Assembly: GCA_965204095.1 (NCBI GenBank)
Contig: OZ241991.1
Location: 1,488,001 to 1,552,000, forward strand
Source: JAPPLB01 sp965204095
GTDB taxonomy: Bacteria > Acidobacteriota > Terriglobia > Bryobacterales > UBA6623
DNA length: 64,000 nucleotides
Reading direction: 5' to 3'
Positions within the stretch are counted from its first letter, which is position 1. Each line of letters starts with the position of its first letter. The notes beneath the pieces were generated by a model that saw only the letters and a list, made by a program, of their open reading frames with translations, made no database searches and had not been told where the DNA came from. A program made the position numbers and the translations under genes. Below are positions 36,719 through 46,800 of the stretch, piece by piece.

Positions 36719-37887
36719 AGATTACCGATCTCAAGACAACCCTCGTGTCGGTTCCGCATACCGAACCCGAGTTCATTTCCACCGGCATGCGTAAAGGTGT
36801 GACCCAGTGCTTGATTGAAGTGGAGACCGACGAGGGTGTGACCGGCTTGGGCGAGAGCATTTGCCGCCCGAACGCTCCCGTCATCGAGGCCGCGATTCAA
36901 TCCTGCAAGCCGCTGCTTGTCGGCAGCGACCCCAACAATATCGAGGCCGTCGTCAACAACATCCGCCACCTCGGCAATTGGCACTTCTTCGAACGAGTGG
37001 GCAACGTCGCGGTCGGCGGCATCGAGATGGCCTTGTGGGACATCGTGGGCAAGGCCTGCGGCAAGCCGCTGTACGAACTGCTGGGAGGCATGGTCCGCGA
37101 CCGCATGCCGATTTTTTACTACCTGTTTCGATTCGAGCTGGATGAGATGGAGCGCCGCGCAAAAAAGGCGGTCGAGGACGGTTGGCAACTGATCTATTTC
37201 AAGGTCGGCCACGACATCCAAGCCGACATCGAGGCGGTCGAAGCCGTGCGCGGGGCGGTCGGAAGCAAGGCAGGGATTCGAATCGACGCCAATGAGGCCT
37301 GGACGCCGGGAGCCGCGGTGCGATTCATCAAGCAGATCGAAAAGTTCGACGTCGAATTCGTGGAGCAGCCGACGCCGGCCAAGGACTTTGACGGGCTTGC
37401 TCATGTCCGCCGTGCGACGAATACGCCGATCGGAGCGAACCAGACCTCCTGGACGCTGCAGGACGTGCTCGAAGTGGTGAAGAGAGACGCGGCGGATGTG
37501 ATCGTGACCGACCAGTACACCACCGGAGGCCTTCTGAATTACAAGAAGGCCGTGGCGATCTGCGAAGCGGCGGGACTGCCCGTCAATCACCACTGCTGGG
37601 GCGAGCTGGGTATCGGAACCGCCGCCGGCGCCCACATGGTTGCTTCCTGTCCCCCATTCCTGTACGCCAATCAGAGCTACGTGATGATTCACGAAGACGA
37701 CATCATCGCCGGCGGATTGCCGAAAATCGAAAACGGTTCGATCGCTGTTCCCCGAGGTCCGGGGCTGGGTATCACCCTCGATCCCGACCGCGTGGCCGCC
37801 GCCGCGCAGCGCTATCGGGAGCAGGGCGAATTCCCTTCCCGGCTGGCGCATGACAAAGTGGACGTAACGATCATCCCGAAGTTCTAG
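36715..37887 (+). CDS. Enolase-superfamily enzyme (mandelate racemase / muconate lactonizing group)
   Basis: 390 residues. N-terminal capping domain, then the barrel: GIEMALWDIVGKACGKPLYE, YFKVGHD where a K-x-K pair is usual (only one lysine kept), RIDANEAW (first metal aspartate), EFVEQPTP (second metal glutamate), and VNHHCWGELG (histidine). The third metal-ligand position, normally D-E-S or G-E-N, reads IGANQTSW, so the carboxylate is replaced by an amide. Such changes suggest racemase/dehydratase chemistry is altered or the enzyme is divergent. It overlaps hyuB copy 4 by four bases and is the last gene before an F2 repeat. Likely role: conversion of the acid released by hydantoinase action. 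Confidence 0.87.
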   Translation: MKITDLKTTLVSVPHTEPEFISTGMRKGVTQCLIEVETDEGVTGLGESICRPNAPVIEAAIQSCKPLLVGSDPNNIEAVVNNIRHLGNWHFFERVGNVAVGGIEMALWDIVGKACGKPLYELLGGMVRDRMPIFYYLFRFELDEMERRAKKAVEDGWQLIYFKVGHDIQADIEAVEAVRGAVGSKAGIRIDANEAWTPGAAVRFIKQIEKFDVEFVEQPTPAKDFDGLAHVRRATNTPIGANQTSWTLQDVLEVVKRDAADVIVTDQYTTGGLLNYKKAVAICEAAGLPVNHHCWGELGIGTAAGAHMVASCPPFLYANQSYVMIHEDDIIAGGLPKIENGSIAVPRGPGLGITLDPDRVAAAAQRYREQGEFPSRLAHDKVDVTIIPKF

Positions 37888-38071
37888 CGGCCCGTGATGA
37901 AACCCCGCGTAACACCGAGAGAGGCCCGCGTAGCACCGAGAACGTCGCTGCGCCCGGCTGACAAGGCGCGACAAAGGAGCATATTGGACATATTCGACCG
38001 AGGAGCAACGCAGTTTAGCCGGGATGCATCGCCGCTCGAATCCAGCGGGGCCTTTTGCCACGGGCTGCTGG
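37885..38071 (+). repeat. F2 repeat, copy B
   Basis: 187 bp, beginning at the TA of the upstream stop TAG. Ends TAGCGGCCCGTGATG and GCCACGGGCTGCTGG. Perfect second stem CCCCGC/GCGGGG, inner stem CCCGGCT/AGCCGGG, hairpin ATA-TTGGACA-TAT. Left half has the unit CGCGTARCACCGAGA twice. Core GACAAGGCGCGA and GAGCAACGCAGTT as in copy A. Confidence 0.88.
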
Positions 38072-38093
38072 CTGCGCTCGAAGCCCATCGTCC

Positions 38094-39827
38094 ATGACCG
38101 GCGATCAACCCTTCCCCTTCGTCTTCTGGGATTACCTCGTTTTCGCGGGCTACTTTGCCGCCCTCTCCGCGGTTGGTTTGTGGGCCGGACGAGAAAAGAA
38201 AAGTAGCCCGGAAAGTTATTTCCTCGCCGGCCGCACCTTGCCCTGGTACGTCGTCGGTAGTTCGTTCATCGCCTCCAACATCAGCTCCGAGCACTTTATC
38301 GGGATGATCGGGGCGGCGTATGTCTATGGCATTGCAGTTGCCATGGCCGAGTGGGGTAATATCTCCGTCTTCACGCTGCTGATCTGGTTCTTTATTCCCT
38401 TCCTGCTCGCGTCACGAGTCTTCACCATCCCGGAGTTCTTGGAAAAGCGGTTCAACCGCACGGTGCGGCAGTTTTTCGCGGTGGTCACGATAGCGAGCAA
38501 CGTCGTCGCGTTTCTGGCGGCCGTGCTGTACGGCGGCGCCCTGATGCTGGAGAAGCTTTTCGGATGGAACCTCTGGTTCGCCATCATCTCGTTGGGCGTC
38601 GTGGCCGGAACCTGGGCGATTTACGGGGGGCTCCGCTCTGTCGCCTGGACCGATTTCGTCACCTTGCTCGTGATGATCGTCGGCGGACTGATGGTCACTT
38701 TGTACGGGCTCGATTACCTTTCCGGAGACTCGCATTCGCTCACCGAGGGCTGGCGCGTCATGATCGATCGGAATCAGGCGCACAGCGGAGTCTGGCAGGA
38801 GGCTGTCGAGAAGAACGCCTGGCAGATCGCTCGCGTCGAGGAATACAACCGCTTGTCGGTCATCCAACCGCCCACGCATGAAGTCATGCCCTGGCCCGGG
38901 CTGGCTCTGGGTTGGATCTCGGTGGGCATCTGGTACAGCGTGATCAATCAGTTCATGATCCAACGCGTTTTGGGCGCCAGGAACATGTACCACGCCCGGA
39001 TGGGGATCGTCCTCGCCGGCTATCTCAAGATCCTGATGCCGGTGCTGGTCGTGGTGCCGGGACTGATCCTGTTTGCGCTGCAACCGGAAGTGATGCTGCT
39101 GCCCTGGGAAGAGATCCGCCCGGCCGCCGACCGAGGCTACGTGACGATGGTGCAGGCCATGATCCCCGTCGGCTTGCGCGGCTTGTTCCTGGCCGCCCTG
39201 TTCGGTGCGATTCAGTCCACGGTCAACTCGGTCATCAACTCGACCGCCACGGTTTTCACTTGGGACCTGTACCGCCGTTCGTTCCGGCCGAACGAGTCCG
39301 ACCGCCACTACGTGCGTGTCGGGGTCGCGTCGTCGATCTTCATCATGGCGGTTTCCATCGTCCTGGGCCGCTACATCGAAGAGTTCGGCGGCAGCTTGTT
39401 CGTCTACATCCAAACCCTGTATGCGTTCTTCGCGCCTCCCTTCGCGGCTGTCTTCGTGCTGGGCCTGCTGTCCAAGCGGGTCAACGCCAAGGGCGCTACC
39501 GCTGCCGTTTTTTCCGGCTTCGCATTCGGCATCGCCATGAAGCTGTATGTCCAACTGCTCCCGGGCCACTTGCCCTGGGTTGAACCCTACGCCATGCAGG
39601 CCTTGATCAACTGGTGTTTTTGCGTAATGATCTGTGTGCTGATCAGTGGGCTGACGGCGCCCCCTGCTGCCGGGCAAGTGACCGATCAGTTGACCTTCCG
39701 TTGGTCCAAGTTGAACATCGGCGCGGAGTTGGGGCATCGTTGGTACAACAGCGTCGTGGTCTGGTGGGCGGTGTTCGTCGGAATCGTAATTTGCCTGATG
39801 ACGTGGTTTTCGGGACTGTTTCACTGA
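38094..39827 (+). CDS. Sodium:solute symporter (SSS family)
   Basis: 577 residues from ATG 38094 (MTGDQPFPFVFWDYLVFAGYF). An upstream in-frame start at 38055 lies inside the F2 repeat and is unlikely to be native. The SSS N-terminal block SSPESYFLAGRTLPWYVVG, then SNISSEHFIGMIGAAYVYG, and LFGAIQSTVNSVINSTATVF in the sodium-site helix match the SGLT-like branch, which often carries sugars. It follows the hyuA-hyuB-hyuB-enolase operon on the same strand and precedes a glycosidase-like gene by 37 bases, so it could supply either pathway. Confidence 0.88.
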   Translation: MTGDQPFPFVFWDYLVFAGYFAALSAVGLWAGREKKSSPESYFLAGRTLPWYVVGSSFIASNISSEHFIGMIGAAYVYGIAVAMAEWGNISVFTLLIWFFIPFLLASRVFTIPEFLEKRFNRTVRQFFAVVTIASNVVAFLAAVLYGGALMLEKLFGWNLWFAIISLGVVAGTWAIYGGLRSVAWTDFVTLLVMIVGGLMVTLYGLDYLSGDSHSLTEGWRVMIDRNQAHSGVWQEAVEKNAWQIARVEEYNRLSVIQPPTHEVMPWPGLALGWISVGIWYSVINQFMIQRVLGARNMYHARMGIVLAGYLKILMPVLVVVPGLILFALQPEVMLLPWEEIRPAADRGYVTMVQAMIPVGLRGLFLAALFGAIQSTVNSVINSTATVFTWDLYRRSFRPNESDRHYVRVGVASSIFIMAVSIVLGRYIEEFGGSLFVYIQTLYAFFAPPFAAVFVLGLLSKRVNAKGATAAVFSGFAFGIAMKLYVQLLPGHLPWVEPYAMQALINWCFCVMICVLISGLTAPPAAGQVTDQLTFRWSKLNIGAELGHRWYNSVVVWWAVFVGIVICLMTWFSGLFH

Positions 39828-39864
39828 GCCTGATAGCGGCCACGAAGGAAACGGAGGAAACCGG

Positions 39865-40920
39865 ATGCTGTCTACGCGAAGAAACTTCTTGCAAGCCGCG
39901 GCCACGGGTTGGGTCTTCAGCAAGACCGCCTGCGGCGCTCCCCCACAGCCATGGGTGAAGAAGGGCCGCATTCTGGAGCCTGGATTCGCCAACACACTGT
40001 CGAACCAACTGCTCTCCGCGCCCAGCGTCATACGACGGCCAAACGGCCGCCTGCGGATGTACTTCTGGACGCGCCACCGGAACGGAGAGGAGCAGTCCAA
40101 CTATATCTATGCCGCGGAGGCCTCCACCAGCGCCCCCCGTGACTGGACGGTGGTTGGAAAAGACCCGATGCTCGAGGCGTCTCCGACGGGGAACATCAGC
40201 GACAAGGGCCCCAGTTTCCCCTGGGTTCTTCCACGCGAGGAGGGCGGCTGGCTGATGTACTACGCGGTCTGGGGATCGTGGGCGCCGCCGGGGATGCTTT
40301 CCAACAGGACTTCGCTCGCCGTCAGCCATGACCAGGGCATCTCCTGGGAGGTGCTGCGAGAACCGCTGCTGCCGCTGGGCAAGCCGGGCTCGTTCGACGG
40401 CGGAATCACCGGCTCGGTATGCGTGCTCAGAACCGCGCGGCAACAGTATCAGATGTGGTACACGGCGGGCGAGCGCCGCCAACACTTCGACGACGGCACT
40501 ACCGACCTGATCGTGCATATCGGGCATGCCCGTTCCGCGGACGGCATCGAATGGGTCAAGACCGATGCGCTCAATCCGGTTCTGCGCGCCCGGCAGGAAG
40601 AAGTGGAACCCTATGAGAACATCGTCTCGAAGCCGTGCGTGCTGCTGCTCGACGGCGTCTATCACATGTGGTTCAGCCTGCGGGCTCACGACGGCCGGGG
40701 CTACCGGATCAGCTATGCTAAGTCGAAAGACGGCCTGCGCTGGCATCGCCCTTTCCGCGAGCAGGTCATCCCACCGACGCAAGGCGCCTTCGATTCCGAG
40801 CATCAATCCTATCCCAATGTGATCGAAGTCGGCGACGAACTCTGGATGTTTTACGTCGGCAACCGCTTTGGCCAGACCGGGATCGGGCTGGCCACCATGA
40901 AGAAAAAAGATCTCGTATAG
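39865..40920 (+). CDS. Tat-exported five-bladed beta-propeller glycosidase-like protein
   Basis: 351 residues, ATG 39865 after GGAGG. Twin-arginine signal STRRNFLQAAATGW. The rest is built of repeating beta-blade blocks: APSVIRRPNGRLRMYFW, KGPSFPWVLPREEGGWLMYY, GGITGSVCVLRTARQQYQMW, VSKPCVLLLDGVYHMWFSL, YPNVIEVGDELWMFYVGN. This pattern is that of the glycoside hydrolase 43/62/68/117/130-type propellers. Catalytic residues cannot be assigned with confidence. Sits between a sugar-type symporter and an IclR regulator. Confidence 0.8.
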   Translation: MLSTRRNFLQAAATGWVFSKTACGAPPQPWVKKGRILEPGFANTLSNQLLSAPSVIRRPNGRLRMYFWTRHRNGEEQSNYIYAAEASTSAPRDWTVVGKDPMLEASPTGNISDKGPSFPWVLPREEGGWLMYYAVWGSWAPPGMLSNRTSLAVSHDQGISWEVLREPLLPLGKPGSFDGGITGSVCVLRTARQQYQMWYTAGERRQHFDDGTTDLIVHIGHARSADGIEWVKTDALNPVLRARQEEVEPYENIVSKPCVLLLDGVYHMWFSLRAHDGRGYRISYAKSKDGLRWHRPFREQVIPPTQGAFDSEHQSYPNVIEVGDELWMFYVGNRFGQTGIGLATMKKKDLV

Positions 40921-41012
40921 GAATCGCCGGCCCGTTTCGCCAGCGCACACCGCCAGAGAGCATGGCTGCGTAGGCGGACCACGGGACGCCTCTCGAAATA
41001 GCAATAGCAACA

Positions 41013-41774
41013 ATGGACAACACACCCAAATATAGAGTGCCTTCGGTGGAGAAGGCATTCGCCATCGTGGAATTCTTCGCCGCCGACAACCGCGGCTACA
41101 CCTTGAGTGAGGTCAGCCGCCTCCTGCAACTCCCCGTAAGCACCGTAAGCTCCTTGCTGAGCACCCTGTGGAACTGCGGCTATGTGTCCCGTCATGAGCA
41201 AGGCCGTTACCGGCTCACCATGAAGCTTCTTGCCGAGGGCACAAAAGCCGTCAACCAATTGGATCTGCACAAAGTGGCCGAGCCGCATATGAAGGAACTG
41301 ACCGCCAAGAGCGGTCTGACCTCGGTCCTCGCCGTGCGCGACGGCGATCACCTGGTCTATCTGGACAAGGTCGATGGCCCCAGCGAAGTGCTTCTGGCTT
41401 CCTACGTAGGCAGGCGGATGCTTCTCCACCTGACGGGGACGGGCAAGGTCCTGCTGTCCGGTCTTTCCGAGTCGGAGGTGGCGGAGATCGTGCGCGCTGT
41501 GGGGTTGCCGGCGTTGACTCCGAAAACGATCACCTCGCTGCCTGTTCTCAACAAGGAGCTCGCCAGGATTCGAAAGCGCGGGCACGCCATTGACAATCAG
41601 GGGTACGACCTGGGAATCAAGGGTGTTGCCGCTCCGATCTTCGACCGGGATGGAAAAGTCGTCGCGGCGATCGGCGTCGGGGGGTCCGTATTCGAACTCA
41701 ACGGGAAAGTGCGCCAAGTCATCAAGCTGGTGAAAGCCGCTGCTCGCGCCGTCTCCGAAAATCTCGGACGCTGA
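41013..41774 (+). CDS. IclR-family transcriptional regulator
   Basis: 253 residues, usual IclR length. N-terminal winged helix-turn-helix (VEKAFAIVEFFAADNRGYTL then EVSRLLQLPVSTVSSLLSTL) and a C-terminal effector domain (DGDHLVYLDKVDG, MLLHLTGTGKVLLSGL, GYDLGIKGVAAPIFDRDGKV). No strong ribosome binding site precedes the ATG. Its place at the end of the hydantoinase / transporter / glycosidase block and before the dipeptidase suggests it controls that block. A candidate target is the short CGAG/CTCG inverted pair at the hyuA promoter, but this is speculative. Confidence 0.93.
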   Translation: MDNTPKYRVPSVEKAFAIVEFFAADNRGYTLSEVSRLLQLPVSTVSSLLSTLWNCGYVSRHEQGRYRLTMKLLAEGTKAVNQLDLHKVAEPHMKELTAKSGLTSVLAVRDGDHLVYLDKVDGPSEVLLASYVGRRMLLHLTGTGKVLLSGLSESEVAEIVRAVGLPALTPKTITSLPVLNKELARIRKRGHAIDNQGYDLGIKGVAAPIFDRDGKVVAAIGVGGSVFELNGKVRQVIKLVKAAARAVSENLGR

Positions 41775-41907
41775 CGTGAAGCCCCGTATCGGGCGTCCGG
41801 GAAAGCGTCGGTCTCTGAACATCCTGCCCGTCTCTGGTTCCCGGTGCAAAGGCCGTCGGGCAAGCGGCGCAGACACAATCAACCGCATGGACAACAAGGA
41901 GCCAAGG

Positions 41908-43176
41908 GTGACAATTCGGCATGCGAGAGTTCTTTTTTGGGTTCTCTTGATCTCCTGCGCAGGTTGCGGTCAAAGTGAACCCCCTGCAGAACCATCGACA
42001 AGCAGAAGCCTGCACGACGAGTTGATCGTAGTCGACGGGCACGTGCACATGATCAATTCGGTATTCCACCAAGGCATCGATCCCTGGAGTGTGCAGTCGA
42101 TCGGGAGCTTCGACTATGCCCGCGCGAAACAGGGCGGGCTTGATGTGGCCGTCGAACATCTCTACATCGAGGATGCCTACAACAAGTACAACTACACGAT
42201 CAAGCAGGCTTTGCGTCTGATCGAGACCTTCTACGGCGTCCTCGAAGCGAATCCCGGCAGGATGGAGCTGGCGCTTACCTCTCAGGATGTGAGGAGGATT
42301 ACGGCTCAAGGCAAACTAGCCGTGATTTTGGCCCTGGAAGGTGGGTTCGATATGGAAGGGGACCCGGATGTGCTTCGGCTGTTCCACCGTCTGGGTGTCC
42401 GCATGGTGCAGTTCGCTAATCACGACACCACTAACGCCCTGACGGATGCCCTCGACGTTCGAAAATGGAACGGTATCAGCGAACGAGGCCGTGAGATCAT
42501 TCGCGAAATGAATCGCCTCGGCATCGTCATTGATATCTCGCATGCGTCTGCCGAAGCGAAGCGAGAAATCATCGAGGCGAGTCAGGCCCCGGTAGTGACC
42601 AGTCACAACGGATTGCAGCACTTCAGTTCGTTTCCGGGCAACATCACCGACGAGACTCTCAAAGCCCTGGCGGCAAAAGGCGGGCTCGTCGGGCTGCACA
42701 CCGCCGGTTGGATCCTCAGCGAAGAATCCTTCCAATGGGGGTATCATCGCCCGCGAACGGCTCCTCCCCCGCCGTGGGCCGAACGCTTGAGAGTGGAGTT
42801 GTCCCGGCCGCCGTTGGACTATGGCGGCTACATCGCCCGGCTTGATTCGCTCATGGCGGACAAGTGGGCCACGACCTACGGATATGCGCAGCCGTGGCGA
42901 GAGCGGCAGCGGGAGGCGATCACCGCCGGTGCGCCCGTCCCGACCGTGCGGGACTGGGCGAATCAAGTGGACTATATCGTCAACCTGGCAGGTCCCGATC
43001 ACGCAGGTTTGGGCCTCGACTTGATGTCCGGCGGGAACTGGTTGAAAGACGTTGATGCAACCGGTTACCCGCGTTTGACGGAGGCCTTGCTCGAGAAGGG
43101 TTACTCAGCCAGCGTGATGCGCAAGGTTCTCGGCGAAAACTGGCTGCGCCTGCTGGACGCCGCCAAGGTCCCATAG
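41908..43176 (+). CDS. Membrane dipeptidase (peptidase M19), lipoprotein
   Basis: 422 residues from GTG 41908, which has AAGGAG six bases upstream; longer starts at 41776 or 41887 lack this. A hydrophobic segment ends LLISCAGC (lipobox), so the enzyme is probably an outward-facing lipoprotein. Zinc motifs of renal-dipeptidase family: DGHVHM, LALEGGFD, IDISHAS and SHNGLQHF. In the loop after the second histidine site the usual P-R-N reads PGNITDE, so the substrate-binding arginine is missing. M19 enzymes cleave dipeptides with D- or L- C-terminal residues. It would fit downstream of hydantoin-type amino acid release. Confidence 0.86.
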   Translation: MTIRHARVLFWVLLISCAGCGQSEPPAEPSTSRSLHDELIVVDGHVHMINSVFHQGIDPWSVQSIGSFDYARAKQGGLDVAVEHLYIEDAYNKYNYTIKQALRLIETFYGVLEANPGRMELALTSQDVRRITAQGKLAVILALEGGFDMEGDPDVLRLFHRLGVRMVQFANHDTTNALTDALDVRKWNGISERGREIIREMNRLGIVIDISHASAEAKREIIEASQAPVVTSHNGLQHFSSFPGNITDETLKALAAKGGLVGLHTAGWILSEESFQWGYHRPRTAPPPPWAERLRVELSRPPLDYGGYIARLDSLMADKWATTYGYAQPWRERQREAITAGAPVPTVRDWANQVDYIVNLAGPDHAGLGLDLMSGGNWLKDVDATGYPRLTEALLEKGYSASVMRKVLGENWLRLLDAAKVP

Positions 43177-43240
43177 TCGCCCGCCGGATGAGTTCCTGAT
43201 ACAGAGCCTTGATTTGCCCGGCATTACCCTTGAGAGCATC

Positions 43241-43477
43241 TCACTTCCTGTTGATCTTCAGCTCGGTGAGATCCGACGGATTCTTGTCTCCCCACAAGAT
43301 ATGGCAAGCCACCATTGCAACTAAGCTCATCACGCCAAGAATCCAGTAGTACTGAGAGTTCCCTCGCGCAGCAGGACTATAGACAACAGCGATCGAACGC
43401 CAGAGCGCATATCCGACGCAGAGAATCAACACCAACCAAGCCAGCTTCCGAATGAGGGGGTTCTCATGGATGCTCAT
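43241..43477 (-). CDS. Small two-TM membrane protein, unknown function
   Basis: 78 residues from the ATG at 43477; the frame is open further up to 43675 but that part is not protein-like. Two hydrophobic segments (about residues 12-33 and 44-62) are separated by a short loop (VVYSPAARGNSQYY), ending in a polar tail (GDKNPSDLTELKINRK). I do not recognise a family. It is divergent from the TonB receptor gene and convergent with the dipeptidase gene. Confidence 0.5.
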   Translation of the reverse strand: MSIHENPLIRKLAWLVLILCVGYALWRSIAVVYSPAARGNSQYYWILGVMSLVAMVACHILWGDKNPSDLTELKINRK

Positions 43478-43776
43478 GCTCTTCGCAACTCCAGTAATAA
43501 GTCCACCAGCACAGGAGAGCGCCCCAACAGGAGTTCCACCTAGAGCTGGATTGCCTAGGGCCGTACCACATATAAGCCCGCTCGCATAGCTCTGGACCGT
43601 GCGCCGAGGCCCCTTCCCGTGAAGTTCTCCGCAACGGGAAACGTCCGCTGGCCGGCGGATGTCGGCGGCCGGCAAAGTGGTTGCGTGTGTCTACCGAGGC
43701 GCCGGATTTCACGGCGCGGAACGATCGTTTTTCTTTTCACTATATTGGAAACATATTCTTATATCCGAAAAATATC

Positions 43777-43805
43777 TTGACACCCCCGGCGGCGTTTGCC
43801 ATACT
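43777..43805 (+). promoter_or_regulatory. Strong candidate sigma70 promoter of the TonB receptor gene
   Basis: Perfect TTGACA (43777-43782), 17-base spacer, CATACT (43800-43805). The 50 bases upstream (about 43725-43776) are strikingly AT-rich against the GC-rich surroundings, as in an UP element. Leader of about 38 bases to the GTG. Confidence 0.75.
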
Positions 43806-43850
43806 CGCAAGCGGTTGAGTCTGCATTCCAGCAAGCTAAGGAGGGGTCTT

Positions 43851-46800
43851 GTGAAACACACGTTTTCTCTCTTTTCCGGCAAGAGCATTCGCATCCCGGC
43901 GCTTCTGGTTCTCGGTCTCGCATTCAGCATGAATGCCTTCGGTCAGGCCGAGCTGGGCGCCATCCTGGGGACCGTCCAGGACACCACGGGCGCCGTAGTC
44001 CCCGGCGCGTCCGTGGCCGTCATCAACGAGGACACCGGACTGACTCGGAACCTGGTCACGAACGCCGAAGGGCAGTACACGGCCAATCTGCTGCAGATCG
44101 GGCAGTACTCGGTGGAAGCTGAGCTCTCCGGCTTCAACAAGTCGGTGGTTACGGGTATCGTCGTCCTCGTCAACCAAACCGTTCGCACCGACGTCGTCCT
44201 GCAGGTCGGTGAGGTCACCGAAACCGTGGAGGTGACGTCCAGCGTCCCTCTCATCAAGACCGATGCGTCCGATGTCGGACAGGTCGTCGAGGAGAAACAG
44301 GTCGTCGAGTTGCCTCTGAACGGCCGCAAGTTCATTCAACTGGCGCGTCTCGGCACGGGAACGTTGGACAACGCCAAGCTGGACGGCGTCATGGGCTCGG
44401 CGACACACGGCGGAGGCATCGTCGCCAACGGCGCCAGCACGAACGCCAACCAGATCACCCTGGACGGCGTCGAGAACCAGGACTGGCTGATCCCGCGGGT
44501 GGGCCTCAGTCCGAGTCCCGACGCTATTCAGGAATTCAAGATCATGAGCGGCTCCTACTCGGCCGAGTACGGCCGCGGCGCCGGAGCCCACATCAATGTG
44601 GCGATCAAGTCGGGCACCAACGAGTTTCACGGAGGCGTTTTCTATTTCCACCGTAACGACAACCTGGACGCCCGCAACTTCTTTGACCGCTCCTCGCTGC
44701 CGGAGTTCAAGAGAAACCAGTACGGCGGCACGCTGGGCGGCCCCTTCGTGAAGAACAAGACATTTGGTTTCTACAGCTTCGAAGGTCTGCGCAGCGGCAA
44801 GGGGCGGACGATCAATGCCACCCTGGCGACTCCGGCCCAGCGGCAGGGCGACCTGTCGGGACCCGGCGGCTTTCCGATCTATGACCCCCTGACCACCGTG
44901 ACGGCCGCCGACGGGGTCATTCACCGGGACCTCTTCGTGGACAACCGGATCCCCACGAGCCGGCTCTCGCAGACAACCCAGAGGGCGATGCAGCTTCTCT
45001 GGCCGGCGGTGCAGAGCGAAGTTCCCAATGAGCCGAACGCCGTCTTCAACCCCGTCGAGCTGAACGATCAGGATCAACACATCGTTCGGGTCGACCACCG
45101 CTTTTCCGACAACGACAACCTCTTCATGCGCTACGGTCACAACACCAATCCCCGGCTGCTGCCGGATTTCCTTTCGCCCGGCCTGCCGATGCAGGGCACC
45201 CTTTTCGGGTTCACGCAGCAGAACGCGGTCCTCAGCTACACCAAGATCATCACTCCGAACCTGGTCAACGAAGCGCGCATGGGCTACAACTACTTCTTCC
45301 AGGACCTGAGTCTCGAGCTGAAAGACACCAACGTCGTCGGCGAGATCGGGATCGAAGGGGCCTTGCAGGACCCCGTGACCTGGGGACCGCCGAACGTGAG
45401 CGTCAGCGGCATGACCGGCATGGGCGCGTTCCCCTTCGCGCCGAGCGTTCCCAAGGTCCATGGTTTCCACTACATGGACACGCTGGCGCTGACCAAGGGG
45501 ACGCACAACATCAAGATGGGTATCGATATCCGCCGGGGCCACCAGAACGGCGGACAGTTCCCTTACCCGCGCGGCCGCTACAGCTTTACGGGCGGATTCA
45601 CGCGCAACCCGGCCTCCCCCGCCGGCACGGGCCAGGGTCTGGGCGACTTCCTGCTGGGTTATCCGCAGAATTCGTTCATCATCCAGGGCCGCACCGACAA
45701 CGACATCCGTACGCTCAACGGGGGGTTTTACATCCAGGACAACTGGAACGTCCACCCGAACCTCACCTTGAACCTGGGCCTTCGGTACAACTACATGCCG
45801 GCGGCCGTGAGCGCCGCCGACCGCATCGTCAACTGGAGCGAGGAGCACCAGGCGCTGATCCTCGCCCAGACCGATCTGGACAAGCCGACGGCCTGCGCGG
45901 GGTGCAACGGCCGGCCGTTGCGGGAACTGATCAAGGACTTCGAGGGCATCTTCAACTTCATGACACGGGATCAGGTCGGCTGGCCGCGCTCGTTGTACCG
46001 CAGCGACAACAACAACTGGTCGCCCCGTCTCGGTTTCGCGTGGCGTCTGTTCGGCAGCAACGACACGGTTCTGCGTGCTGCCTGGGGACGTTTCTATGAG
46101 ATCATCGCCGGGAACGTCCACTGGAACTTCACGACGAACCCGCCGTTGTCGCGCAACCTGTCGTTCAGCACGGACCCCAACGCCTTGCCCGCCATCACGT
46201 TTGCGCAGCCGTTCCCGGGTGTCGGCGTCCAGGGCGCTCCCGGCACGTCCGGCGGCATTCAGTACGATTGGCACGATCCCTACCAGGACAACTGGAACGT
46301 GTCCATTCAGAGACGGATTCTGCCCAGCACCTCCCTGAACGTAGGCTATGTCGGCTCTCGCGGCGTGGGGCAGCGGATGGGCGTGAACTTCAACGCCCCC
46401 GAGTTCGGATCGGGGCCTCCCCAACCCCGGCGGCCTCATCCCGAGCACGGCAACACCGGCATCAACGTTCCCTGGGGTCACCGCCGCTATGATTCGCTGC
46501 AGGTGAAACTCGAAACGCGTGCGAACGACCTCAACATTCTGACCAGCTACACCTGGGCGAACGCGAGCACCTGGGGCGGCGGCGGCATCAACGAGTCCGG
46601 GTCCGGGGCCCGTTGGTCTTGGAACTTCCCGGCGCATCGGGAGCCGGTCTTGAACGGAATATTGGATCCGGGAGACCCCTACCTGGCGGTGGACAAGGGG
46701 TCGTCCCGAGCCGATGTCGAGCATCGGCTCTCGGTGGCTTTCGTGTGGCAGTTGCCGCTCGGAAGAGGCAAGTTGATCCCGCTGTCCGGGCCGTTGAACT

